This document shows, piece by piece, positions 35,696 through 49,249 of a stretch of 64,000 bases of DNA (its first letter is position 1; the number at the start of each line of letters is the position of its first letter). The position numbers and the translations under genes were made by a program. Source of the DNA: Ceratotherium simum simum (Eukaryota > Chordata > Mammalia > Perissodactyla > Rhinocerotidae); contig NW_004454175.1 of assembly GCF_000283155.1 (NCBI RefSeq), forward strand, positions 6,584,099 to 6,648,098, given 5' to 3'. The notes beneath the pieces were generated by a model. That model was not told the DNA's origin. It saw only the letters and a list, made by a program, of their open reading frames with translations, and did not search any database.

Positions 35696-38402
35696 GTAAA
35701 CTTTGATTTTCTAATAACTAACAGTGAGTCTCAAAAAGTCCATTATTTTGTATCTTATGTTTCATCTGCAACTTGAGCTGACATGTATCAGCATGATGGA
35801 AATGAAGGCACTGTCAAAGTTAGGTCCTTTGAAGCTGTCATCTGGTATCATAAAATGATGTAAGGTCTTAGGCTGCAGATATAGGTATATAGAAGATAAA
35901 TTTCAGTTATTGAGTCTCAGACACACCTGGGTGTCTAGAATATTTCACACCCCCCAGTTAACACATATATTTATTGATCTGCAAGTGAGACAGTGACAGC
36001 TTTTTGAAGACCTTTGCCAAAAAAAGATGATTAATTCAAATTCAGATTTGTATATATTACAAAAGATAGTCAAAATTTCTCAACAAGTTTTATGTTTATA
36101 AACACTGAGCAGTGATACTACGTGGCCTTCTGATTTGAATAAAAATCATAAAAATGCATTTTTAATTATTTTACTGATGCTGATGATTTTTTTTTTCAGA
36201 AAGTACAATTCACTAAAGTACATGAAATTAAATGGGAATAAAACATACCAGTAATCTCTAAAGGCTGTGAAAGTTTGTTTAATATAGTCCTCTTAATCGT
36301 TAGGGAAAAAAATCACACCATTTGAGAAATTCTTGTGAAAACTTGCATTCTGAGTACTTTGCCAAAACATTACTTGGAGAGGAAATTGAAATGATATTTT
36401 AGAATATTTCCTTATCCAAATATATAGTCAAAGCTGAACAGATGACTTAAGCAAGAATATTAAATTCCCAGTTTCCCAAAGATCAAATTATTCTTCTCAT
36501 TCTCTACTGGCTGTCATAGAGGAAATTTATGCTTAACCTTTACTTCTTCTCAATTTGTGCCTAAAACTATTAGGAGAAAAAAAAAATACTGTTTTCTTAG
36601 CATTTGGAGCTCTTCTCTATCATCGAAGCTGCATAAACATTCTTCCTTGTGAATGTGCTGAAATGTAACTACAGTTGGGGATGAGGTGGGAGTGATTAGA
36701 AGAAGCAATGTAATATTGGTCCAGTAACTCTCTGTTTTACACTTTGGGGGATGCCCTTAATTGTTCATCTCCAATCACTGACCTTCAAAACTATGTCCAT
36801 CCATCTATGACATGACCTTAACCTCATTATTAAAGAACTCCATAATGCAAAAATTGTCTGTTAAATATCAGATCATTTTCTTTGCATTGTATGGATATGA
36901 ATGCTAGTCATAAAGCCCTTTTGATCCATACTGAGGATTGTTGCTTACAAAAGGAAATTATACTTGGCCATATTCAAGCACCAATGTTTGTAGTTTTTCC
37001 AATTTTGGTATAGCGGGGATAACAAATTTTCAAATCTTCAAAAATGAAAAAATTCAGTGGCTATTGGCATATTTAGCAGATAGATTTGAGGTTATGAAAA
37101 TATTGAGTTCCCATAGGGCTGACTTTATTCTTCATAATATACTGCAAATATTTATAACCAAATATAATTTTGGATACTATAGATTAGTAACAAAATTGTG
37201 TTTTAAATTTCTTAAATGAATAAAGTTCTCAAAAGCCAGGATTGTGAACATAATTTCAAGAAAAAATTCAACTGGTCTGAGGGATGAAATGTAATCATTC
37301 TTGCCAGTGTTTAGCTGTTGCCAAAAGATTTTCCAGAGAAGCTTTTGGGACATCAGAGAAAGCCTCGAGAAAGTTATTTTGGAGAATTTTGGAGTAAAAT
37401 CTCTCTACTTTGAAACAAGGGAACAGGATTCTGTATATACTGATATACATTTGTGACGTTGATTAGTTTGCATTTTTGGAAAAAAAAATTTAAAGCAACT
37501 GGCTCAGTACTTGAAAGATTATGTATAAAAACAGAGAAACATCCTGTCATTCAGTCCTGTTATTTGCTTGTTAGATTTTTTAAAATTTTCACCATCAGGA
37601 TTTTCATTTCAAAGACTTAATGACTTCTTTTGTCTTTATTATTTGGATGGGATAGCTCTGTGAATTTCTCTGAGGATAGTAATATTACTCATTTTAAAGG
37701 TCTCTTCTACCTTTTTGCATCAACACTTTCATTTTGAATTTGTTCACAATGGTATGGATCTTCCTCCAATACTTGGTGAGTGGTCTACTCATCTTTACGA
37801 TACTATTAACTGGATGCAGTCTTCCTAACACAAATAAAAACTTCTCTTCCCCCTCTATTCCCCTGGAAAGGAATGGTCACAACAAATACTGGCTCCAGTT
37901 TGTGGGTGCAGAAAGTGTTTGTCCTTTGGTGTCCAGAGAGTTTGCCGTCTTGGTGGCGCCTTGTACACCAGGATGACTGCCTGGAGGCACTGCTCTGCTT
38001 TCTTCTGACTCCCATCTTAATTCTGAGATTTTGCTTCAGTAAATATCAACTTCTTTAGCGAGCTCTAATAATAGTTTTTTTTTGGAAGCAAACGTAACCA
38101 GGAACTGAGATAGGGAAGATTGGATCAAATACTCCACAGCATTTAAATTAATTATCATGCCTACTGCTAGATAGCTCACTGCTGTTCCAAGGCCCATTCC
38201 TGATCTTGGGGTTATTCTTTGGTTCTGTTGGGTTGATTTATTTTTTCAGAGATCTCCTTCTCTACAACTATGTTGGGTTTCATGGTTGGTCTGTTCCCAA
38301 TTGCTCTCTACTTTCCAGAAATTCTTCAATTTTAGGTCTATAGCCAGTAGCATTTCTGTGATATCATAGATTTATTCTTATTTGTATGTTTCTTCTCTCT
38401 TT
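35696..38402. other. Unassigned, about 2.7 kb
   Basis: No gene or clear repeat. Open frames 36938-37219, 37734-37976 and 37873-38058 (plus) lack recognisable domains. The last two overlap in different frames over a GC-richer patch (37860-38000). Confidence 0.45.
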
Positions 38403-38601
38403 CTTTCTTTTTTTTTTTGGTGATGAAGATTGGCCCTGAGCTAACGTCTGTGCCAATCCTCCTCTATTTTGTATGTGGCATGCCGCCACAGCATGGCCTG
38501 GTGAGCGGTGCACAGGTCTACGCCTGGGATCTGAATCTGCGAATCTCAGGCTGCCAAAACAGAGCGTGCAAACTTAACCACTATGCCACCAGGCTGGCCC
38601 C
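38403..38601 (-). mobile_element. ERE SINE, minus
   Basis: On the minus strand it reads from a ggggccagcc head near 38601 through the tRNA-like region. The 3' part appears in plus as gaagattggccctgagctaa and gtgccaatcctcctctattt, with a T-run at 38408-38418 as the tail. The open frame 38417-38617 is antisense read-through. Confidence 0.9.
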
Positions 38602-40956
38602 TCTTCTTTCATTTTAATGAGTAATTAAAAGTATATCAAAATTACTATAAGGTAATTTAGAAAAAATAGAATTACCTAATAGTTTTTAAACTCATTGCTA
38701 ATAGGGCCTGAATCGCTTGATCAGCCGTTTACTGCTCAGTGACTATCAAGTAAAACTTAGTACATATATTCTCTCATGGGTTCAATCTACAGGTTAACAA
38801 GGAAACCAGATAGTCATTTTCAGGCCAGCACTGGTTGTCAATCTTCTTTACCCAGGGATTTTCAGAAATTCAAACTGGGGTTCTAGGAAAGGAAGATAAT
38901 CAGGGCTGGCAACTGTCAGGCTCGCCCTCCACACCTCTCCAAATTCCAATGAAATATGGAGAAAGAATTGTGATTATGATCATGAGTGTGAAAGTAAGGT
39001 GTGAAATTCTGCTGCTCTACTTCTCACTCGAGGACCATCACCTCCTCCCGATTCACCCAGTCTTAACTGAGGGGTACATTCACTCCCTTCTCATCATAAA
39101 ACTGTTGGACATCTCTGCTTTGAGAAATACAATGGAAAATATTTTGTTTAGAGATCAGACCATCTCAAGGCTTGTCAATCTTAATTTTCTCTACCAATTA
39201 GGCTTTCTTATCTCCAAGGATAAAAAGAAAATAAATATTGCCTTACTGAAACTGGTACAAGCTTTCATTTATAGTTAGATGATTAACTCCCTGCATGACT
39301 AATGAACGTAAAGTAAAAGACCTAATGGTGTTTCGGCTATGTTAGAACATTTCCATTTATGAGGGGGAAAAAGGCAGAATAAACTGATATTATGTAGCTG
39401 CTGATTTCCAGGAATATCACTGTATAATAAGGACCAAGAAATAAATGAAATCTATGTGCAGTAATGCATTCAAAATGATTGTCTTTTTTTTTAACAGAGG
39501 CACTGCTTTTATGAGATGACCACTGGTTTTAACACTAAGGTTATATAGCTTGAATGACATCCTATCAAATTTGTATTAATTTAGCCACTGGAAAGAAGGT
39601 TAATTGAAGCTAGGATTATGATAACATAATATCCCAGTGTGGGGTTTATTTTACAAAAGTAAATTCACTAGCATAATAAACTATCCGAAAAAAAAAATAA
39701 GTGAAATGAGAACTTGAAGACTTAGTGTGGTGTGAAGCCTGTCAGTAAGAGGAATGCATTTGAAACAGTTCTTCTCTACTAGGAAAAGGTAACTTTTCAA
39801 AACAATAATACACCTGATGATATTTTTTAAGAGCAAAGGCAGTGCTATTTGGTGGCGATGGCTAGTTATTTTAGTCTAAATTAAGGACAAGGAAGTGGAT
39901 TTGATTCTCAAGCAGACATCTTAATTGGTTACTGGTTTATGACAATGAACTGTCATTCTGTTCCAATTCAGTGTTCTCAGAAACATGAGCCCACGATCAC
40001 GAAGTGGTCCAGAGTTTACTGATGGAAGCAACTGGAAGCATGGGGGTTTGAGGGTTTGAAAATACTGCAATATTTTGTTTTCCAAGGGTCAGACCATTCA
40101 AGTCAATTAGCTACGCAGGGAAGGTTTCTGTATGTACCCCCATTTCCACTATTGTGACTTTCGTATTTTAGAGAAAATGAAACCAAAGTGTATGTTTAAG
40201 AAAGTACTAAACTGGATAGCAGTGAGGTGGCTGGCCTCTTAGCAATTTGTTTTTAACATTTTTTGCTGCTTTAATTTATTGAGCGGTAGACTAGGTATCA
40301 ACTTGTCCAACTCTCAAATTTATTAACTTTGGTCTTCTGAGGGAACTCACAGCTTTAGACCAGTGAAAAAAACATAAGGAAGAAAAAAGATTCAAATTGA
40401 TACCATGACAGCCATTAGTGTCTAATAGGGATTGACAGAATTAAATAGCAATCTCTGTTAGCCATGCTCTCACTCATGACTCATCAAGGTCACTTCACAC
40501 TTCTGCTTTAGATGGAGAGGTAAATAGAGATCCAAGGAAAAATGACAGTAAGATCCAAAGAAAAGTGACACCTCTTTATGACAGAAGGTAGTGAGCTGGG
40601 GAATACAATAATCACTTGGAAAAGACATGGAGACCTTTCAGCTACTGACAAAGCTGGGCACAGTCTGATTATTAATGCAGAGAAAGAATCTTTTTTAGTG
40701 TTATGCCTCAGATTCTTTTATTCATAAATATGTGTTTTAAATATATAAGTTTTAAATTAAAGTGGCATGGAAGTAACAGTTCTTCTCCACTAAATTTGTT
40801 TCTTCTTTCCAATTTTTTTTCATATGTTATGGCTTTTAATAATTTCAATCATGTTTACTCAAGTTTTTAGTCTATCTTCAATTATTATTTCACAAATACT
40901 TTCTCTTTAGTCTTAATTTTATATTTTTCAGAGTGAATATTTTTAATGGTTGCACA
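38602..40956. other. Unassigned; contains the longest open frame of the window
   Basis: The frame 38835-39278 starts with TTG. Its first ATG is at 38949 and gives about 109 codons. It is rich in Leu, Ile, Ser and Lys, has no recognisable domain and no evident Kozak context or splice sites. In AT-rich DNA of this length a chance frame this long is possible. No repeat is assigned in the remaining 1.7 kb. Confidence 0.45.
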
Positions 40957-41210
40957 GTTTTTTGTTTTTTGGGGTTTTTTTTGCTGAGGAAGATTAGTCC
41001 TGAGCTAACATTTATTGCCAATCTTCCTCTTTTTGTTTGAGGAAGATTCATCCTGAGGTAACACTGTGCCAATCTTCCTCTATTTTGTATGTGAGTCACC
41101 GCCACAGCACAGCCACTGATGAGTGGTGTGGGTCTGTGCCCAGGAACTGAACCTGGGCCTCCAAAGTGGAGTGCGCTGAACTTAATCACTAGGCCATGGA
41201 GCTGGACCCA
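40957..41210 (-). mobile_element. ERE SINE with duplicated 3' module, minus
   Basis: The 3' module occurs twice in tandem: gaggaagattagtcctgagc (about 40986) and gaggaagattcatcctgagg (about 41039). The tRNA-like part lies to the right and ends with gctggaccca near 41210. Diverged flanking repeats are visible: taatggttgcacagtttt at about 40944 and taatagttgcagtttt at 41211. The minus open frame 40890-41189 is a read of this SINE. Confidence 0.88.
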
Positions 41211-41519
41211 TAATAGTTGCAGTTTTTGATTTGATTAATGTGTGAAAACTGAAGCCATCCTCCTCCTATTGGACGTTAAATTGTTTTCAGATTCTTACTA
41301 ATAAAATGTAAGAGCAAGTACCTTCATATACTTCTATTCTGCTTGAGTTATTTCCTTACGATATATTTCTGGAAGAGGAATTTACTATGTTTGTAAAGAA
41401 TTCTGCCATTCAAGCTGGTAACAGAATTTCCCTACCATTTGTTAAAAGTTAATATCTATGTATGCACTGTAAGACTTTGTATTAAGTATAGAGTTTAGTC
41501 CCCTTAACAAAGAGTTCCT
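41211..41519. other. Unassigned
   Basis: AT-rich, no feature seen. Confidence 0.35.
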
Positions 41520-41835
41520 TCAGTTACACATATTAAGAATGATTCTTCTAAGAGCTTTGGGGGTGCTATGGGAAATATGAATGTGATTCATGTATAAACT
41601 TTATTTCCAAGAACCTCATCATCTAAAATTGATAAAAAGCATGAAAATAAATAATAATTATAAAATACAGGAACATCTAATGAGTGCCATAGTGTTATGA
41701 ATAAAGGACCATGAGAATTTAGATAAGAGAGATTGTATTTTTCAACTATAGACAGTCAGGGTTGCATTTTTGAACAGCTGACATATGAACTGGAATTTGA
41801 AAAGTGAATTTAGCATATAGACGTGAAGTCTCTAT
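41520..41835 (-). mobile_element. L2 LINE 3' region, minus
   Basis: Antisense L2 order: ccaagaacctcatcatctaa, gaaaataaataataattata, gtgccatagtgttatgaata, then gctgacatatgaactggaat. Moderately diverged. Confidence 0.6.
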
Positions 41836-42267
41836 TAAGTTCACCACAGATATTGAGTACTAGCCATGTGTTACAGGATGCTCAGGAAGACTTTTCATAT
41901 TACCCCAGAATTGCCGTAAGGACCAAAGTGAGAGAAGGAACTTCACATTCTGAAGAAGTTCACCAGTAAAAACACTTCCCTGCAAAAGTTTCAAAGAGGC
42001 AGTAGAACCAGCCATCTATCTTCACCATCACCCTGTTCCTCTATCTTTCTTCCTTTTCAGGCCACATACAAGCAGAAGATTGTGAGGATAAAGTAGAGTT
42101 GTTGGCTGGGAATGAGTGATATGCTCCCTCTAAGATATGCGAGGGGATGGCTTCCAAGAGAATCACTCTTTGAGTTGGGGGTATATGCAAGAGGGGGCAG
42201 TTGGCTTCTTATCTCCTTGTTAAATATATGCTTATACAGCAGATTTCCGAACTGCTCATCTGACTGT
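41836..42267. other. Unassigned
   Basis: No feature. The plus frame 42112-42339 runs into the L1 3' end and is unsupported. Confidence 0.4.
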
Positions 42268-42595
42268 GTAATTTTTTTATTGAGATATAATTGTCATACA
42301 ACATTGTGCAAGTTTAAGGTGTACAACGTGTTGATTTGATACATTTATATATTGCAATATGATTACCATCATACTGTTACTAACATCTCTATCGTGTCAC
42401 ATAAATATTATTTCTTTGTTGTGGTGAGAACAACATCTAGTCTCTTAGTAGCTTTGAATTTATAATACCCTTTTATAATATAATATTTTTATTTACTGTT
42501 GACTGTAATCACTAGCTGTGGATTAGATCTTTAGGAATTACTTATCTACTAGTTGCAAGTTTGTACTCTTAAACATGTCCCCAATCTATCTATGT
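42268..42595 (-). mobile_element. L1M 3' UTR, 5'-truncated, minus
   Basis: The plus strand reads tttttattgagatataattg at the L1 terminus (42276) and then gtttaaggtgtacaacgtgt. It continues to gttgactgtaatcactagct and ttgcaagtttgtactcttaa near 42570. This is the sequence class of 5086-5345, but longer and independent. Confidence 0.85.
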
Positions 42596-43497
42596 AATCT
42601 TAAAGAAAACTGGAATGAGATAACAGGGTTTAGAAAAGAGATTAGAAACAGTCTACTCTCCAGCGTTTGGCTGTGTGAATTTCTCCTTCATCAAGAAGCC
42701 ATCAGAGCGGATAACTTGCCCAGGAAGGCTATTTGTTAGGCCTGGGATCTGGACAGTAAGAAGCTGTGGGATCGACCATGAACGGCACGAACTAAGACGG
42801 GGTGGAGTGAAAGAGGTTCAGCCAGAGCAGGATCCCCCATGACAGTGAACAGAGAGCATAGCAGGGCTCTCCAAAGAACCCAAATATGTGCCTCATAAGA
42901 GATTCAACATTTTGATACCAGCCACACAGAAAGCACTAATGGTCAGTTGGTGTTAGCTAAAGAAGCAGCAACAACCTATAAGCAGAAGGCCGTGGCCTCA
43001 TTCACTTGAGAAAGAGATGTTGTCCTCCTCTCCATGCCACCATCCCCACCCCCAACGCTAAAGAAGCTAGAAACCAGAGGAGGAGAGATGTATTAAGAGC
43101 AACCCCACTTGATTCTCCATTCCAAACCCTCCAATCTAAAGTCTAAAAACCATGGTTAGCGGAAGGGAAGAGCTTTAAACTATATGTGAGATTTGATTTT
43201 TAAACTGGACTTTTTACTAATTCAAAGGAGCAGGAAAATTTTGGATTCTTTTCGTATGTCCAGAAAAAGGGGAATTTGACATAGTAGCTTTTTTTAAAAA
43301 GCAAGTGCATTTTTTTTAAGTCTAAGTTTGTTTCCCAACAAATTGAGATCCTTTGGTTTACTCTTTGTGAAAAGAAATGTACTTAAAGTCATATTTCTAG
43401 AGGTAAAAATGAAGTTCCAGAGAATTAATAACAAGAATTTTAAGCTGGATGATTCTGATGATGAAGATGATGATGATGTCGATAATAACAATAACTA
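42596..43497. other. Unassigned, with GAT-rich patch
   Basis: 43447-43480 is an imperfect (GAT)n run that gives the Ser-rich minus frame 43294-43491. Nothing else is recognised. Confidence 0.45.
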
Positions 43498-43740
43498 ACT
43501 TGATTGAGTACCTGTTGCATTCCAGGCACTTGTCTAAAAGCTTTACTTGTATTATCTCATTTATTCCTTCAAATAACTGAAAGAGGCAGATATTCTCATT
43601 AGTCTCCTTTTATAGACGAGAAAATGGAGGCACCAAAAGGTTAAGTGACTTGTGCAAGTACACAGATTTAAGAAGTGACAGGATTCAAACCAGGTGCTCT
43701 GATCCCATAGCCTTTGCTCTAAACTACGAAGTTTTGGTAT
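43498..43740 (-). mobile_element. MIR SINE, nearly complete, minus
   Basis: Antisense MIR from ttgagtacctgttgcattcc and aggcacttgtctaaaagctt, through tagacgagaaaatggaggca and ggttaagtgacttgtgcaag, to ggattcaaaccaggtgctct and ctctaaactacg. Nearly full length. The minus frame 43561-43764 reads through it. Confidence 0.82.
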
Positions 43741-45554
43741 CAATGACGGCCACTTTATTTTCACTGCATTTGTTGACCTCTATACTCTAAGACCTACCTT
43801 AAGTCCTGCATTCTCCACAAAACCATTCTTTTAATTCCCTATAACCAATTTCTTTCTGAATTTCCTCGCCCTTTAATTTGTACAATACATTCTAGCATTA
43901 GGGATAATGCTATTTACTTTTTTTGTACCCTTACCCACACCCCAGGGTTCCCTCTCCTTCCCGACCCTCTACCTGCCCCGTGATAGCATGTAACACATTG
44001 CAAAGAGCATAGACAAGCTTAATCCATAGATGTTGACTGTCTCTCCTTAACCCATTATTTTGTAGGCAGCTGCAGCAAAAATCTGACAGGAAAAAAAGTA
44101 TAAGATTCAGTAAGAAGCATATTTCTCTTACTACCTATTCTCAGTTAACAAAATTTAAATACCATTTAGATGCTGGATAGTGCTCTCATTTCAAACATTT
44201 AATACTTTTGTAAATTTATATTTTGAACTAATTTTATGTCTAATAATCATTCTGCTTGAGTACTAGTAACCCATGCTGCATGACATCCTGGCTCTGCTAG
44301 AAAGCTGCTTTCTCTGAGAAATGGTTGGCAAATACCAAATTTATTCTGCGCAAATTGTTTTTATAGCAGCCTGATGTTCTTCAGTCTTTTCTTAAATTGA
44401 ACATTGGTAAGATACAATGTAAACTGCCTTGCAGCTACATTGGATTCGCCATGCTCGCTCTCCACACTTGGAATTAGATTGATGTTTCATTTTACACAAA
44501 GGACATTTTAAATAGCTCTGAGTATACCTCCATACTACACACATAGCATATTTCCTCATTATTTTAATATTTCTTCAGTTTCTTTTTTTTTTTTTAACCA
44601 GACAGGGATTTGATTACTCTCTTGGGTCAGGAGAACAAGTCATATTTTCAATGAGCACTCAACGGCAGGTTTTCACAGAGTGTACTTCAAAATCTCAGCT
44701 ATGACAGGGATCCCTGTGAGCTCATTAGAGGGTAGTTAAATCACAGAGTCCCAGTATGAATCTTTAAAAGATAACCCTAATTTATGGGAGTATTTTGTCA
44801 AAATAAAAATATGCTAAAGGGGAAAAATATTCATGAAAACGTTTTCTCTGAGATATTTTTCAAGGCAGCAGTTTTCCTAGCAGTTTGCCAATAATCATCA
44901 ATTCATCTCCTTAAACACATAATTTAATCTACTCAATGTGTACTATGACAGTGCTAATGAGCTCTTAATTCTCCTCTATTTATTGCAACAGGGGTAGCAG
45001 TGACCTTCATGAAACATCTATTAAGACAAAAATGTCAGTGCCGTACTTTTAAAGATGGACTCAAGTGCAGAAGTTCCAAAGGTGACGATGATATTTTGAA
45101 GTGGGTCATTCAAACGTAGATTAAGTTTTAAACGAATGTAACTGGAATCTCGTGATATATTTTAATTTTTAAAAATAGGATATGCAGAAATGGATAAAGT
45201 TTAGAAATTATTGACGATGATCTGATTTTACCGTTTCTTGACTGGTGTGAATCCCTTAAAAGTACGAAATTTACTTTCTTATGTAAATAGTTATATCCTA
45301 TTAATAGTGTAAGATTGGAAAGTGGAAAATACAGTCAGTCAACTGACATTGGCCCTCTTGATACATGTAATATAAACTGATTTTAAGCACTTTGTTGAGA
45401 AAGAATCACATTATCTTAGAAAATTTAGTTGAGAAATCTGTTGAATTGATTACTTTTGGGCTGAATTAGCTAAATTGAATTGAGTGGATACTTTTGAATT
45501 CTTTATGTCATAACAGCCTCAAGATGAAATAAATCGTGAAATTAACTTAATTAT
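43741..45554. other. Unassigned, about 1.8 kb
   Basis: AT-rich with no gene or assignable repeat. A T-run lies at 44582-44595. Confidence 0.45.
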
Positions 45555-45680
45555 AGGTTTTGAGAGCCTGCTATGTTCAAGATTCTCTGTTAGGTTCTGT
45601 TGAGATGTGAAATATTTAGAACACCCTATCCCTGTCTTCAAGGAGTTTACAACCCAGTAGGCAGAAGAAGAGAAAAACAA
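45555..45680 (-). mobile_element. L2 LINE 3' end, minus
   Basis: gcctgctatgttcaagattc, tctgttaggttctgttgaga and cctatccctgtcttcaagga-gtttacaacccagtaggcag are antisense L2. Confidence 0.62.
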
Positions 45681-47224
45681 AAAATAAAAAGTACATTTAC
45701 TTTAACCTCTGACTCAGTCATGAGATTTTTCTATATAATCCCAAACAAATGGTTCTCCAGTCTCTGACCACTGCCAGCTAGGTGACTACCTCAGGGCAAT
45801 CTATTCTTCTGTAAGATTGAAATATAACTGGAAAGTTCTTCATTGCGTTGAAATAAAATCTGTTTCTTTGTGGTTTCTTTCCATTGATTTTTATTCTGGT
45901 TTTTTGAACCAAGAACAATCTACTCCCTCTTTTGCAGGATAATCTTTTAAATATCTGAAGACCCTTATGTCCTCTTTTGGTTCAATTTACTTTAACAAAT
46001 GCCTTTAATTTTTCTTCTAGCTGAACCGCTCTAGTTTATTTTTTTAAACGGTATATAATGATATTTTGAGATACTCCTGCCCATCTCCCCATCTTACCCC
46101 ATTTGTCTTTTATTGGTTGGGAGAAAAAGCCCATGTGGTTTGGAGATAAAAAGAGTTACTACAATAGCATGGTATAGGCTAACTATGTATTGTAGGTTTG
46201 GACTGCAGTGAGCACAAAATGCCATAGTAAATTGCAATGTTAGAATGCGAAAAAATGCAAAAAATTCTTTGAGAACTTTTCTTATGAGTCAAATTTTTCA
46301 AAAACTTAAAAAGTCTACCCTGTCAGTGCTCACAGTCTGGATGTATGAATGTTCTGATGCTGAAAAATATGAAGCAGTGTTCTCCACACTGCAGACACAC
46401 AAAGATTGCCCTTTTGTGTTCATCTGCAGCCACCATCTAAGAATCTGTTTCATTCCCTTACAGTCTGTTTGACACCTTTAGTCAAAAAGTCACCCCATCT
46501 GTGATACTACATGCCATATTGTTCTGTCTACCAGACAGCTTCCAATTTGTTCCTGGTTCTGCCATGCCACTTGAAATTGGGCTGCAGTGTCTCTAGAAAG
46601 CTTCTCAATTCAACGTGCTCTTCAGCTGTCATTTGGACTCCTGCTGTTGTATGTTCATTCTGTATCTCTCATGGGGCAGAGATATAGACCCATGTTGGCT
46701 GCTGTTTCAGACTGATTGCTTTAGGATTTTCTTGGCGATCCCAGATTGTCTTATTTTATGCTAATTTTGCTTGGCTGGTGACATTAACGAGATTCAGGGA
46801 AACTACTACAGCATCAAGGGTATGTCAAATACATAGCAGGATCAGGCACAGCCGCCGCACAGATCCACATTTGGGTCTTTCCCAAGGGATGTGATTTTTT
46901 TAAATTAATTTATTGTGTTTTTTTTCTTGTCAATTAGCACAGCTTTACAAATCTGCTTGCAGTCTGCAGAATTCGGTGATAGTTTTTGGCTCTCTGTTAT
47001 TCAGGGTAATCTTAGGTCTGAGAAGGGTATTTTTGTAGTTTTTTGGTTTTTTCAGGTTTATCATAAATAACTGAACTAATAACACCACCACCTAAAAGTC
47101 ATGGAGCGTGTTGTGCCTAGAACAGGACTTTTTGACCAACCCACCCTTTCCTCATCCATCTCGAAGGACTTCTCACCAATATTCAAAGACATCCCTCTCT
47201 CCTAGGGATCTTTTCAGATCAGTG
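45681..47224. other. Unassigned, about 1.5 kb
   Basis: The open frame 46245-46472 (75 codons) and the GC-richer patch 46480-46880 resemble nothing I know. No RNA gene seen. Confidence 0.4.
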
Positions 47225-47400
47225 TGTCATGGTGAGGACATAGACTACGGGGGCACGGAGGTCTGCATTCCTATTCCAGCTCTATCGCTAACACTGCGGA
47301 GACTCAGAACATCAGATGTGAAACTGGGATAACATCACTGCCTTCAGAGAGTTATGTTAAGGATTAAATACATGTAAAGGCTTAGTTGTGTGCTGTGCTT
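47225..47400 (+). mobile_element. MIR SINE, plus
   Basis: tctgcattcctattccagct, gatgtgaaactgggataaca, tgttaaggattaaatacatg and taaaggcttag follow MIR sense order. The tail of the open frame 47108-47332 lies in it. Confidence 0.65.
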
Positions 47401-47910
47401 GCTTTGCACTGCCAAACCTATTCATGTTGTACTTTTCTGGTGAGACCTTGTTCCATGCTCCATTAGAGGCATTTGTGTGTTTGCTTAGCATGCTGGTGAC
47501 AGTTACTCTGCCCTTTTCACTCTTAGAAACCCAGCCATGAATAATACAATATTTTTAGTAAATTCTCCCACGTAAGAGCTAGGGCCTTGCCTAAGCTATG
47601 AGTCTTCCTTGTATGATTAATCTCCCAAAGGCACAGACCTGGGCTCAGAACCCGTGACTAAAAATATTAAAGTAGAAACTCAACTATTTAGTTGCCATTT
47701 CCCCTCTCCAACTTCTCTGTTCCTCTCCTCCTGGAAGGCAACAAAAATTTGAATCTAGAATAGGTCCTGGTAAATGTTTACCTTGTGGTTTCTCCCAAAT
47801 GTGACACATAGCTCTACAAGATGATAAATAGGAGTTAGTGAAAAAAATTGGTGTATATGATCAAATAAGTTTGAAAAAATGTGGTTCAAGCAAGACTAAA
47901 AATGTTTTTT
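47401..47910. other. Unassigned
   Basis: No feature seen. Confidence 0.35.
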
Positions 47911-48180
47911 GGAGCCAGCCCTGATGGCCTAGCCATTAAATTTTGGTGCACTCTGCTTTGGCGCCCGGGTTCAGTTACCAGGCACGGAACCACACCACTC
48001 ATCTGTCAGTAGCCATGCTGTGGCAGCAGCTCACATAGAAGAACTAGAAGAATTTATAACTATACACAACTATGTTCTGGGGCTTTGGGCCAGGATGGGG
48101 GAAGGAAGAAAAAAGGAGGAAGATTGGCAACAGATGTTAGCTTAGGGTGAATCTTTCCCCTGCAAAAAAAGAAAAAAAAA
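47911..48180 (+). mobile_element. ERE SINE, plus
   Basis: Head ggagccagccctgatggcct, tRNA-like region with gcccgggttcagttacc, body caactatgttctggggcttt, and the module ggaagattggcaacagatgt-tagctta. The tail is A-rich with interspersed G (48162-48184). Diverged promoter boxes suggest an older copy. Confidence 0.9.
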
Positions 48181-49249
48181 AGAAAGTTCTTTGGTTATAA
48201 GACTTCTCAGCACTTCCAATATGCTAATATAGTATTTATAGACACAGAAAATTGGTATGGAAGATTTAAAAATTGAGTTTTTAAAATAGCATTAGCCCTA
48301 GACAATTATAAAAACTTCTTTTCATTACATAGCTAATTACTAGAACACCATCACGTTTAGGGGCATCATTATTAAGCATCTGACTTATTTATTTTGATAT
48401 TTTTTAATAAAATATTTTCTTCTCTTTTCATAGACTATGGTTATCTCTTGCTAGAGCAGGTTTGTCTGCTTACAACTTAAAAATCAGAAGAAATAGCAGT
48501 CTGAATTCTCTTGAACTCAGATCTTGATGAAGCATTCCTATAGCTGCTTTCTGTAGGAGCTGTGAGCCATCAGGAAGGATATTGTTCATGAAAGAGGGTG
48601 AACCATCAGCGGCTGTTATCTATCTGGGAGGCACCACTCTGAGAATCTGAGAAAAGCTATAGACTCTCCCTCTTAGAAAAATGAAAATAATGTATTTTAT
48701 ATATAATTACAGGTGTTCACAAGAATTGTAAAATCCATAACCAAACTCCCTAGAATTCCAAAGACCTCATGTTAAAAATTCCAAAAGAACAAATCACCCC
48801 TCCTCATTTATGAGTCTCTCAGGGGAGAATAGGGTTGTTTTCCATTCAAGGAACGAGCAATTACTAAAGAATTGAACTGATAGAATCAGAATCTCAGCAG
48901 AGATGAAGAAATACTGTCTTCAGATTCTCCAGTGGGTGTATCCCAAGAAAAAAAAGAGTTATAATTCTGAGGATGGATCTTGGCCAAAGAAACAAAAGAT
49001 AACTGAGAATGTGCTTGATGGGTGCAGTGAGTGGATTTGTTCATCCTTCTTCCAACTTTGGTCACTGAAGTGGATATCTATTCAGTATCTATCTACCTGT
49101 CCAGCGTCAATTTCTCTTCCTTCTGATCATAACACCCTGCCTTTCCCTTTGAGGATGCAGTCTTCTCTAACTCAATTCATTTGGTTCAGGTCTGGCTGAA
49201 TCCACCCCAAATCCAGAGTCTGCACATAATCTAAAGCTGGCTTGTCAGT
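48181..49249. other. Unassigned, about 1.1 kb
   Basis: No gene or repeat recognised. The open frame 48903-49199 (98 codons) is Ser- and Trp-rich with no motif I recognise. Confidence 0.4.

Noticed and set aside
43294..43491. Poly-Ser minus-strand frame
   Set aside because: Produced by the (GAT)n patch at 43447-43480.
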